In this document: one piece after another, positions 1 to 6,628 of the stretch
Layout: the number at the start of each line of letters is the position of its first letter
Numbering within the stretch: position 1 is the first letter of the stretch
Source of the DNA: an uncultured Sphingobacteriales bacterium
Lineage (GTDB): Bacteria > Bacteroidota > Bacteroidia > Chitinophagales > Chitinophagaceae
Reading direction: 5' to 3'
Assembly (NCBI GenBank): GCA_946479435.1
Contig: CAMLFX010000124.1
Location: forward strand, 1 to 6,901
DNA length: 6,901 nt
Notes under the pieces: model-generated
Databases searched by the model: none
The model's input: only the letters and a program-made list of their open reading frames with translations
What the model was told of the DNA's origin: nothing
Program-made: the position numbers and the translations under genes

Positions 1-615
1 GGTGCCCGCGTTGTTGGCAAAGCTCATGGCTATTTTATTGTCCTCGTTCTCTATCAGTACATCGGTGCAGGTCCATAGTTCGCCGGGCTGCGGGTTCTTA
101 CCAGTCAGCTTGCGTACCTCTGCGTTTTTAAAAACAAAGCGCTTGCCAATGCTGGCAGCCTTTATCTTTTCATAATACCCCACAACGGTAAAAGGGAATT
201 TGCCCTCCAGCTTACTGTCGTATTCGTAGTAGATAGTTTGGTTATTGTTCCCCTCATCCTGCAACTGTAAAAAATAGCGTGTAGCATAAGGGTAGGGCTT
301 GGTAACCGCCTTAGGGTGCGGAAGTACGGCAATTACCTTGAAATAGTGGCCATGCAAGGCATCGTACTTTGCATTGTAGTAATCGCAACATTGATATACA
401 TTGTCTTTCTTCAGTTTATCTACCTTATAGTCGATAACGAAATTCTCATACCCTTCACTGCGCTGGAAATCGGGTTTGCCATGCAGGTACAGGGTTTCGC
501 CAATATAAGGGTTGGGGTGTTCGCCCAGGAAATTCTTCAGGCTATCATAGCCTGTTGTTTGGGCGGTAGTTTTTAATGCTAAAAAAACGGTTAGCAGTAT
601 AATGTACGTGCGCAT
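1..615 (-). CDS. Exported protein of unknown function, paralog of the upstream gene (3' end outside window)
   Basis: The reverse strand is open for 205 codons from an ATG at 615 to the window edge, with no stop. Residues 1-19 look like a secretion signal (basic start, hydrophobic ILLTVFLAL, then TTAQ), so cleavage near A18/Q19 would release the protein to the periplasm or outside. The mature part lines up with the neighbouring gene along its whole visible length. Shared blocks include YDS..NFLG (23-31), the Tyr-Gln-Cys-Cys motif (74-77), YDAL.G.YFKV (84-94), YYEY (129-132), FPF (140-142) and PGE.W.CT (177-184). The two adjacent Cys and the later Cys in GELWTC are conserved between the copies and could form disulfides after export; that is inference. 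I do not recognise a named domain. The neighbour has a further C-terminal module of about 50 residues; whether this copy has it cannot be seen. The gene lies 80 bp downstream of its paralog on the same strand, behind a probable terminator. Confidence 0.85.
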   Translation of the reverse strand, partial: MRTYIILLTVFLALKTTAQTTGYDSLKNFLGEHPNPYIGETLYLHGKPDFQRSEGYENFVIDYKVDKLKKDNVYQCCDYYNAKYDALHGHYFKVIAVLPHPKAVTKPYPYATRYFLQLQDEGNNNQTIYYEYDSKLEGKFPFTVVGYYEKIKAASIGKRFVFKNAEVRKLTGKNPQPGELWTCTDVLIENEDNKIAMSFANNAGT

Positions 616-635
616 TTGTAACGAGGGGTAATATG

Positions 636-668
636 TAAAAATACAAATGCAGGCTTAAAGCCCGCATT
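636..668 (-). terminator. Probable rho-independent terminator after the complete paralog
   Basis: Read on the minus strand, AATGC GGGCT / AGCCT GCATT forms a stem of 5 bp, one C-A mismatch and 4 bp, closed by a 3-nt loop (646-668). It is followed at once by a U-rich tract (TTTGTATTTTTA, down to about 636). It begins 27 bp after the TAA stop of the upstream gene and 31 bp before the start of the next one. It would end or reduce transcription between the two paralogs. The stem is short and imperfect, so partial readthrough is possible. Confidence 0.5.
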
Positions 669-695
669 GTTTGTTGTATGGTGGTAGGAAAAAAC

Positions 696-1637
696 TTATT
701 GCAGGTGGGCTAGCTTGCCGTTCTCGAAATACAAGTAGTTAGCCTCATAGACCCATTGTTCAGAAAGATGGCTATCGTTAGCGGCTATTTCATTTACCCT
801 TTCAGGTTTGCCCCAGGCCATTTTGCACATTTCTTTGGTCATGCCGCCACGTACCTGTCCGTTCAGTATGCTGTTCCAGTTCTCATTTCCGTATTTCTGC
901 CTGTTAACCACAGCTTCGCGCGGGCTGAAAGCCTTAGTACCGCCATCGGCCTTTTTGCACATAGCTATATAGTCAACAGCGCATTTTTGGTTGCGTGTAT
1001 TCACTACCTGTAAAGACAGTTTGTAGTTTTCGTCAATAATAACACCAGTGCATTTCCAGGTTTCGCCGGGTGCGGGGTATATCAGTTCTTTGCTTTGGGC
1101 GTCTACCTTATTATATAGCATAGTGCTTTTGAATACTATGTTACGGCCAATATTATCTTTTTTGGCTTTAGCCCAGAAGCCCATAGTGATGAACGGGAAA
1201 ATATATTCTTTATTGGCGTGGTATTCGTAATAGACTGTTTTATTGCGTTTTATATCGAGCAGGTGCAGGTAATAGGTGTTGCCATAACGTATAGGCCATT
1301 TGTCGGCTTTAGGGTGGCGTACCACATCCAGCACTTTAAAGTACATGCCGGCCAGGGCATCGTAGTTAGAAAAAGAAGTACCGCAGCATTGATATATGTT
1401 AGCACGGCTGTATTTGTCTGTGGTATAATCGTTTATGAAACCTTCATACCCTTCATCGCGCAAAAACTGCGGGCGTTTGTTGAGGTACAGTGTTTGGCCG
1501 GTATAAGCGAATACTTTATCGCCTAAGAAATTGACTGAACTGTCGTATTGTTGAATTGTGGAATTTGACCGAGATGATTGGGCTTGACAAACAGTGTTCA
1601 AAATCACGAGCCATAATAGTGTTTGTAATATTTTCAT
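696..1637 (-). CDS. Exported protein of unknown function with BamE/SmpA-like C-terminal segment
   Basis: This gene encodes 313 residues if started at the ATG at 1637, and ends at TAA (696-698). That start begins a classic signal peptide, MKILQTLLWLVILNTVCQAQ, with cleavage near residues 19-20. An ATG two codons upstream (1643) is equally possible. The frame also stays open to an ATG at 1730, but that adds a polar, Cys-containing stretch ahead of the signal and covers an inverted repeat, so I reject it. Residues about 31-225 are homologous to the downstream gene, including YQCC (82-85), NYDALAGMYFKV (91-102), VYYEY (135-139) and PGETWKCT (190-197). The last ~55 residues (259-313) read NGQVRGGMTKEM, then WGKPERVN, EQWVY and YLYFENGKL. 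This is the pattern of BamE/SmpA/OmlA-type small domains (G-M-T-x-E, G-x-P, W-x-Y, F-x-N-G-K-L). No catalytic residues are evident. A periplasmic or surface role is inferred; the actual function is unknown. Confidence 0.85.
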   Translation of the reverse strand: MKILQTLLWLVILNTVCQAQSSRSNSTIQQYDSSVNFLGDKVFAYTGQTLYLNKRPQFLRDEGYEGFINDYTTDKYSRANIYQCCGTSFSNYDALAGMYFKVLDVVRHPKADKWPIRYGNTYYLHLLDIKRNKTVYYEYHANKEYIFPFITMGFWAKAKKDNIGRNIVFKSTMLYNKVDAQSKELIYPAPGETWKCTGVIIDENYKLSLQVVNTRNQKCAVDYIAMCKKADGGTKAFSPREAVVNRQKYGNENWNSILNGQVRGGMTKEMCKMAWGKPERVNEIAANDSHLSEQWVYEANYLYFENGKLAHLQ

Positions 1638-1692
1638 AATCATTCGTTTATGAGTACTATAAAAATAACACAATATTTCATTTGTTATGCAC

Positions 1693-1724
1693 TCGTTAAC
1701 AAAAAGTTTTTCGTTTGTTAACGA
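1693..1724. promoter_or_regulatory. 11-bp perfect inverted repeat with two GTTAAC cores (candidate operator or leader hairpin)
   Basis: TCGTTAACAAA (1693-1703) and TTTGTTAACGA (1714-1724) are exact reverse complements separated by 10 bp. Each arm contains the self-complementary GTTAAC, and the two cores are centred 22 bp apart, about two helical turns. It lies in the divergent region, 56 bp upstream of the minus-strand ATG at 1637 and 157 bp upstream of purB. It could bind a dimeric regulator, or fold as a hairpin in the leader of the minus-strand transcript. There is no convergent gene end here, so a terminator role is unlikely. I recognise no known operator consensus. Confidence 0.45.
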
Positions 1725-1867
1725 AGACATGATTTTTGCCCAAAAAATTGCTACAAATGTGGGTACAATAATTGCATTTTAACCTGAAATATGTTATATT
1801 ATTTGGTAACTGGTATAAAACTTAATATGTCGCAGTAAAACCCGCATCAATTCTCGGTTTCAAGCAT

Positions 1868-1875
1868 TATTTTTG
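1868..1875 (+). promoter_or_regulatory. Candidate -7 promoter box of purB (TATTTTTG), nearly leaderless
   Basis: TATTTTTG fits the Bacteroidota -7 consensus TAnnTTTG exactly and ends 5 bp before the purB ATG. Transcription would then begin only a few bases before, or at, the start codon, giving a leaderless or nearly leaderless mRNA. No TTG (-33 element) is found at the usual 17-23 bp spacing, which weakens the call. A looser match, TATTATTTG at 1797-1805 with TTG at 1772-1774, is an alternative promoter that would give a leader of about 70 nt. Confidence 0.45.
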
Positions 1876-1880
1876 CGACC

Positions 1881-3221
1881 ATGGAATTAACAGCGCTCAC
1901 AGCAATTAGCCCGATAGATGGCCGTTATCGTTCTCAACTGGCAGTTTTAGCACCTTATTTTTCTGAATTTGGCCTGATACGCTACCGGGTTAAGGTAGAG
2001 GTAGAGTATTTTATTTTCCTGGCAGAGCAAAAAATATTTGCCCTTCCGGCTAAAGTAAAACCAGCTATGCTGAGGAAAATATATGAAGAACTCACTGAAG
2101 CTGATGCGCAACAGATAAAGCAAATAGAGCGCACTACCAACCACGATGTAAAGGCAGTAGAATACTTCCTGAAAGAAAAAATGAATGCGTTGGGTGCAGG
2201 GGAAAGCGTGGAATGGGTGCATTTCGGCCTTACCAGCCAGGATGTAAATAACACTGCTACGCCGCTGTTATGGAAAGATGCGCTGGAAGAACAATACCTG
2301 CCCATGCTGCAAAATATAGTGCTGCACCTGAAGAAAACAGCTAAGGAATGGAAAGGGATACCTATGCTGGCCCGCACACACGGCCAGCCTGCATCGCCTA
2401 CCACACTGGGCAAAGAGTGGCTGGTATTTGTAGAAAGGCTGGAAGGGCAGATAGCCCAATTATCGCATATACCTTTTGCCGCTAAGTTTGGTGGTGCTAC
2501 CGGTAATTTCAATGCACATCACGTAGCATTTCCGGCTAAAGACTGGCAGGCGTTCGGTAATAAGTTCGTGAATCAAAAACTTGGCCTGGAACGTATGCAG
2601 TATACTACGCAGATAGAGCATTATGATAATATAGCCGCACAGTTTGATGCACTAAAACGTATCAATACTATTCTTATAGACTTATGCCGTGATGTATGGA
2701 GCTATATATCGATGGAATATTTTAAGCAGAAAGTAAAAGAAGGTGAAGTAGGCTCCTCGGCTATGCCGCATAAAGTAAATCCGATAGATTTTGAAAATGC
2801 AGAAGGTAACCTGGGTATCGCCAATGCAATATTCGAGCACCTTTCAGCTAAATTGCCTGTTAGCCGTTTACAACGTGACCTGACCGATAGCACTGTTTTA
2901 AGAAATGTTGGTGTGCCATTGTCACATAGCTTTTTAGCATTGCGTTCTTTAGAAAAAGGCCTTAACAAGTTATTGCTGAATAAAGACAAAATGCAACAAG
3001 ACCTGGAGAATAACTGGGCTGTAGTTGCGGAAGCGATACAAACTATATTGAGGAGGGAAAATTACCCGCAGCCATACGAAGCGCTGAAAGCGTTAACAAG
3101 AGGTAAATCAGGTATCAATAAAAAGGATATTCACGCATTTATTGACACGCTAAAAGTGACTGTAAAAGTGAAGAAAGAGCTGAAAGCAATTACGCCATAT
3201 AACTACGTAGGTATTTTTTAA
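1881..3221 (+). CDS. purB: Adenylosuccinate lyase
   Basis: This cytosolic enzyme acts twice in purine synthesis. It splits SAICAR to AICAR plus fumarate, and adenylosuccinate to AMP plus fumarate. The 446-residue product is close to the ~456 residues of the E. coli-type PurB and belongs to the fumarase/aspartase superfamily. Visible motifs are SPIDGRY (10-16), TTNHDVKAVEYF (85-96), TSQDVNNT (118-125) and ARTHGQPASPTTLGKE (164-179), where His167 matches the catalytic acid. The superfamily signature GSSAMPHKVNP (291-301) holds the catalytic Ser in the Ser292-Ser293 pair, followed by FENAEGN, and RDLTDSTVLRN lies at 332-342. No key residue is missing. The ATG at 1881 gives the family's normal N-terminus (TALTAISPIDGRY). 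It is the first of four tightly spaced plus-strand genes, with the methyltransferase starting 28 bp after its TAA. Confidence 0.97.
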   Translation: MELTALTAISPIDGRYRSQLAVLAPYFSEFGLIRYRVKVEVEYFIFLAEQKIFALPAKVKPAMLRKIYEELTEADAQQIKQIERTTNHDVKAVEYFLKEKMNALGAGESVEWVHFGLTSQDVNNTATPLLWKDALEEQYLPMLQNIVLHLKKTAKEWKGIPMLARTHGQPASPTTLGKEWLVFVERLEGQIAQLSHIPFAAKFGGATGNFNAHHVAFPAKDWQAFGNKFVNQKLGLERMQYTTQIEHYDNIAAQFDALKRINTILIDLCRDVWSYISMEYFKQKVKEGEVGSSAMPHKVNPIDFENAEGNLGIANAIFEHLSAKLPVSRLQRDLTDSTVLRNVGVPLSHSFLALRSLEKGLNKLLLNKDKMQQDLENNWAVVAEAIQTILRRENYPQPYEALKALTRGKSGINKKDIHAFIDTLKVTVKVKKELKAITPYNYVGIF

Positions 3222-3249
3222 TTAAAAATTCAAAAGACATAATTCTAAA

Positions 3250-4608
3250 TTGTACTTACCGAAACAGCTGCTGGATAGCCTGAAAGGCGTGCAAGGCTTT
3301 GATGAAGCTAACTTCATTGAAGCGCATAACCAGCCAGCACCTGTTTCAGTACGTTTGCACCCCATAAAAGGCAGTAATATTTTTGGTGAATTGCCCGCTG
3401 TGCCCTGGTGCCCACAAGGAAGATATTTACCGCAACGGCCTGTTTTTACATTAGATCCGCTGTATCATGCTGGCGCATATTACGTGCAGGAAGCATCATC
3501 GATGTTTTTGCATAGTGTTTTACGGCAACTATTGCCTGAACGAAATAACCTGCGTGTGCTTGATCTATGTGCTGCACCGGGTGGTAAGAGCAGTTTGATA
3601 GCGTCGTTACTAGGGGAAGACAGTTTGCTGATATCGAATGAAGTGATACGTGCACGGGCAACTATACTACATGAGAACATGACCCGATGGGGCTATATGA
3701 ACAGCTGGGTAACGAGCAATGATCCGAAAGAGTTGGGTAAATTGAGTGGTTATTTTGATGTAGTTGTTGTAGATGCGCCCTGTAGTGGTTCGGGTTTGTT
3801 TAGAAAAGACAACGATGCTGTAAAAGAATGGAGCGAAGGCAATGTGATGCTTTGCAGTCAGCGCCAGCAAAGAATATTGGCCGATGTATGGCCCTCATTG
3901 AAAGAAAATGGCCTGCTGATATATGCCACCTGCTCATACTCGCAGCAGGAAGATGAAGAAATATTGGATTGGTTGCAAAATGAATTTGTGGCAGAAAGTG
4001 TGCAGTTAAGCGATGTTCCGGCACAAGTTGTTGAAACTAAATCGCACAGCGGTGCAAGCGGGTATAGATTTTATCCCGATAAGGTAAATGGTGAAGGTTT
4101 TTTTATTGCGGCGATCCGTAAGGTATCGGAAGAAAAAACAATTGCATTATCGAAATTCAAAACACAAAACGATAGGAAAATAAAAGACGCCGCCCGGCAT
4201 TTGCTTGTTGCTTCAGACTATGTCTATCTTCAGGATAAAGAGCAATTTTTTGCTATTAATTCTAGCCACGAATATGACTGGCAGTTACTTAACAAAACTT
4301 TATACCTGCGCAGAGCAGGTGTTTTGCTTGGTATGCCCACAGCCAAAGAGTGGGTGCCTGACCATGAGCTTGCCTTAAGTATAAATAAGGCGGAAACTAT
4401 AGCCTGTATTGAAGTTGATAAAGAACAAGCATTAAGGTTCTTAAAGAAAGAAGACCTTAATATTCAGGGTATAGCAAAAGGATGGTATCTTATTAAGTAC
4501 AACGGACAGGCATTGGGATGGATAAAAGCATTAGGGAACAGGGAAAATAATTACTTACCTAAGAGTTGGAGAATACGCATGGATATAACTGACGAACAAC
4601 AGGCATAA
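3250..4608 (+). CDS. RsmF-type rRNA cytosine-5 methyltransferase (RsmB/NOP family), TTG start
   Basis: This is an S-adenosylmethionine-dependent RNA m5C methyltransferase of 452 residues; E. coli RsmF, which modifies C1407 of 16S rRNA, has 479. The order of motifs is YYVQEASSM (77-85), SAM-binding motif I VLDLCAAPGGKSS (103-115), motif IV VVVDAPCSGSGLFRK (172-186) with release Cys178, motif VI YATCSYS (225-231) with nucleophile Cys228, and GEGFFIAAIR (281-290). The C-terminal part (about 305-445) ends in GIAKGWYLIKYNGQALGWIK and resembles the PUA-like RNA-binding tail of RsmF. There is no NusB-like N-terminal domain, which argues against RsmB. The start is TTG at 3250: an in-frame TAA lies at 3223-3225, TTG is the only usable start codon between, and the first in-frame ATG falls far inside the protein (residue 85). 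The N-terminus YLPKQLLDSLKGVQGFDEANF is family-like. The exact target base in this organism is inferred. It probably shares a transcript with purB. Confidence 0.9.
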   Translation: MYLPKQLLDSLKGVQGFDEANFIEAHNQPAPVSVRLHPIKGSNIFGELPAVPWCPQGRYLPQRPVFTLDPLYHAGAYYVQEASSMFLHSVLRQLLPERNNLRVLDLCAAPGGKSSLIASLLGEDSLLISNEVIRARATILHENMTRWGYMNSWVTSNDPKELGKLSGYFDVVVVDAPCSGSGLFRKDNDAVKEWSEGNVMLCSQRQQRILADVWPSLKENGLLIYATCSYSQQEDEEILDWLQNEFVAESVQLSDVPAQVVETKSHSGASGYRFYPDKVNGEGFFIAAIRKVSEEKTIALSKFKTQNDRKIKDAARHLLVASDYVYLQDKEQFFAINSSHEYDWQLLNKTLYLRRAGVLLGMPTAKEWVPDHELALSINKAETIACIEVDKEQALRFLKKEDLNIQGIAKGWYLIKYNGQALGWIKALGNRENNYLPKSWRIRMDITDEQQA

Positions 4609-4649
4609 TTGTTGTACTTTGATGTGCAGAATTTAAATTTCCCGGTATT

Positions 4650-5558
4650 ATGTATAAGTTTCCGGTCGCTTTTTTTGTTGTTATATTTTTCTGTTTACAT
4701 GCCATCGCTCAAGTTGACAGCCTTGAAGTTATTTCGCGAAATGATAAGTGGGTAATTAAACATGATGCTAAATTGGGAGAAACCATTTTTTCAATAGCAC
4801 GAAAATACCATGTGCCTACGGCAACCCTGGCAAATGAGAATGGCGTTAATTATCAGGTAGGTTTTGAAGATGGCAGAGACATATTTATACCGTTGGGCGC
4901 ATATAACCAGCTTACTGCGCAACCTGTAAATACAGACGCCAGACCGCTTTACTATAAAGTAGGTGAGTATGATAATCTCTATCGTATAAGTAAATATGCC
5001 GGTGTGCAACAAAGGGTAATGCAGACATGGAACAATTTATCAGATAATGCTATTGAAGACGGGCAACGATTGTTTGTAGGCTGGGTAATGTATGATGACA
5101 CACCTATTGAAAATGAAAATGCTGTAAGTTCAAATACTCCTGCCCATGTCAATACGCCAAAGCCGGCGGGTAACGCAAAGCCACAACCCGGAGTTGATAC
5201 GGTAATTGTTATTCAAAAACCTGTAGATTCTCTTTCGCCTAATGCAAAGAAGTTTTTATTGCAAACTAACAATAGACAAAATGTAGTGTCGGAGAAAGGA
5301 ACGGCGGTATTTTTCGATATGGGAAAGAAAATCTCTAAAACAAGGATGATCTATGCCTTTCATAATACTGCACAAAAAGGCACTATCATCAGGGTGTATA
5401 ACCCAGGTAATAATACAGTAGTATATGCTAAGGTGCTGGGCCCTATACCTATTACCAAACAATATCATGATTGTATAATAGGAGTGGACGACAGTGCTAA
5501 AAAACTTTTAGGTGTTAGCGATGACCGTATGTGGACTGAGCTGGAGTATGCATACTAG
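4650..5558 (+). CDS. Exported LysM protein with degenerate RlpA-like double-psi beta-barrel
   Basis: The product has 302 residues. A signal peptide (about 1-21, hydrophobic VAFFVVIFFCLHAIAQ) directs export. Two LysM-type modules follow. The first spans about 35-83 (KHDAKLGETIFSIARKYHV, then DGRDIFIPLG), and the second about 100-146 (YYKVGEYDNLYRISKYAGV, then DGQRLFVGWV). LysM modules bind N-acetylglucosamine-containing glycans such as peptidoglycan. A Pro/Asn/Thr-rich linker (about 150-185) leads to a C-terminal domain (about 215-302) that reads like RlpA: GTAVFF, AFHNTAQKGTIIRVYNP, VVYAKVLGPIP, GVDDSAKKLLGV, ELEY. His238 aligns with the catalytic His of RlpA lytic transglycosylases. The usual N-D-R-G-P segment is shortened to L-G-P (263-265), so the catalytic Asp appears absent. 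A wall-binding, non-catalytic role is inferred. It starts 41 bp after the methyltransferase and may be co-transcribed. The LysM call is firm, the barrel call moderate. Confidence 0.88.
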   Translation: MYKFPVAFFVVIFFCLHAIAQVDSLEVISRNDKWVIKHDAKLGETIFSIARKYHVPTATLANENGVNYQVGFEDGRDIFIPLGAYNQLTAQPVNTDARPLYYKVGEYDNLYRISKYAGVQQRVMQTWNNLSDNAIEDGQRLFVGWVMYDDTPIENENAVSSNTPAHVNTPKPAGNAKPQPGVDTVIVIQKPVDSLSPNAKKFLLQTNNRQNVVSEKGTAVFFDMGKKISKTRMIYAFHNTAQKGTIIRVYNPGNNTVVYAKVLGPIPITKQYHDCIIGVDDSAKKLLGVSDDRMWTELEYAY

Positions 5559-5616
5559 CGCATACATTTTCAATAAATATGTACTGAAATTGCTTCCGTT
5601 TTTGTAGGTTGCCTTA

Positions 5617-6621
5617 ATGAAGGTGCTCGTCATTCGTTTTTCTTCAATCGGAGATATTGTACTCACTACACCCGTGCTTCGTTGCCTGAAGCAGCAGCGT
5701 TCTGATATTGCAGTCCATTATCTTACCAAGTCCGCATTCAAGCCGGTAGTAGCATATAATCCTTATATTGATAAAGTGCATTATCTGCATGATGACCTTA
5801 TAAAAACACTGAATGAGCTGAGGGCGGAAGAATTTGATTTTGTAATTGACCTGCATAATAACTTGCGAAGTGCACGCGTAAAACGTGCATTAGACGCTAA
5901 AAGCGCATCGTTCCCCAAACTAAATATTAAAAAATGGTTACTGGTAAATTTTAAGGTAAACCTAATGCCCCCAACAAGTATTGTAGAGCGTTATTTTAAA
6001 ACAGTGAAACATCTTGGTGTAAGAAACGATGGGCAAGGGTTAGATTACTTTACAGGCGATGATACTAAGTTAGAGAACCGGGATATACCTATGAGCCACT
6101 GGGCTGGCTATGTAGGTTGTGTTATTGGGGGGTCTTACAATACAAAAAAGCTACCGGTTGATAAATGGAAAGAATTTTGTTCAAAGGTTCCATATCCTGT
6201 TATTTTAATGGGTGGGCCCGAGGATAGGGAAGAAGGGAACCAAATATCAGCTCAGGATAAGATTAAAATTTATAATGCATGCGGAAAATTCAGCATAAAT
6301 GAATCGGCTATGCTTGTTAAGCTGGCTAAAGTAATAGTAAGCAACGATACCGGTTTAATGCATATCGCTGCGGCTTATAAAAAACCTATAGTATCGCTAT
6401 GGGGTAATACGTCACCCGAAATGGGTATGTTTCCTTATTATGGTTATAATGATTTAAACAAAACCATAGAGCAAAAAATGCATATAATGGAAAATATTAA
6501 TTTGAAATGCCACCCCTGTAGTAAGTTGGGTTACCAAAGGTGTCCTAAAAAACATTTTAAATGTATGAATGACTTGAATATGAGTGAGTTAGTTGAAATC
6601 GTGAATGATTTTTGGATATAA
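5617..6621 (+). CDS. Glycosyltransferase family 9 protein (ADP-heptose:LPS heptosyltransferase-like)
   Basis: The product has 334 residues and the two-Rossmann layout of GT-B, GT9 enzymes, which transfer heptose or a related sugar from a nucleotide donor to the lipopolysaccharide core at the inner face of the cytoplasmic membrane. The N-terminus VLVIRFSSIGDIVLTTPVL (3-21) is the family signature; Asp13 sits where WaaC has its catalytic Asp13. FDFVIDLHNNLRS (73-85) follows. The C-terminal domain has VILMGGPED (195-203) and the donor-binding SNDTGLMHIAAAYKKPIVSL (242-261) followed by WGNTSPEMG. Near the end is a Cys set, C298-x2-C301-x7-C309-x6-C316, with Lys and His around it. This also occurs in other GT9 proteins of this phylum (family knowledge) and could bind a metal. 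The ATG at 5617 starts exactly at the signature strand. It lies 58 bp after the LysM gene, last in the plus-strand run. The true donor and acceptor are unknown. Confidence 0.92.
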   Translation: MKVLVIRFSSIGDIVLTTPVLRCLKQQRSDIAVHYLTKSAFKPVVAYNPYIDKVHYLHDDLIKTLNELRAEEFDFVIDLHNNLRSARVKRALDAKSASFPKLNIKKWLLVNFKVNLMPPTSIVERYFKTVKHLGVRNDGQGLDYFTGDDTKLENRDIPMSHWAGYVGCVIGGSYNTKKLPVDKWKEFCSKVPYPVILMGGPEDREEGNQISAQDKIKIYNACGKFSINESAMLVKLAKVIVSNDTGLMHIAAAYKKPIVSLWGNTSPEMGMFPYYGYNDLNKTIEQKMHIMENINLKCHPCSKLGYQRCPKKHFKCMNDLNMSELVEIVNDFWI

Positions 6622-6628
6622 TCCCCAA

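Noticed and set aside
316..1526. Plus-strand open frames at 316-576, 756-1013, 1048-1230 and 1218-1526 with hydrophobic stretches
   Set aside because: All are antisense to the two paralogous secreted-protein genes, whose reading is supported by mutual homology and signal peptides. The hydrophobic look comes from reading the opposite strand.
1797..1805. TATTATTTG with TTG at 1772-1774 as the main purB promoter
   Set aside because: The box has one extra base and the spacer is 22 bp. It is kept only as an alternative to the closer exact box.
1982..2512. Long antisense open frame (176 codons) across purB, plus smaller ones at 1947-2222, 2268-2459 and 2702-2989
   Set aside because: They lie wholly inside a firmly identified enzyme gene and their translations are Ser/Cys/Phe-rich with no recognisable domain. 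They are by-products of purB codon use.
3446..4024. Antisense open frames at 3446-3661, 3480-3680, 3667-3870 and 3800-4024
   Set aside because: They overlap the catalytic region of the rRNA methyltransferase and show no domain or start signal.
4596..4615. ACAAC/GTTGT inverted repeat at the end of the methyltransferase gene as a terminator
   Set aside because: It has only 5 bp of mostly A-T pairing with a 10-nt loop and no following T-run.
4615..4621. TACTTTG before the LysM gene as a separate promoter
   Set aside because: It is one base short of TAnnTTTG and has no TTG at the expected distance. It may be a weak internal promoter, but the 41-bp gap fits readthrough as well.
5545..5556. 12-bp palindrome AGTATGCATACT at the end of the LysM gene
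   Set aside because: It is inside the last codons (Glu-Tyr-Ala-Tyr-stop), has no loop or T-run, and is likely a coincidence of codon choice.
5597..5604. CGTTTTTG before the GT9 start as a promoter box
   Set aside because: It lacks the TA of the consensus and has no -33 TTG at the right spacing.
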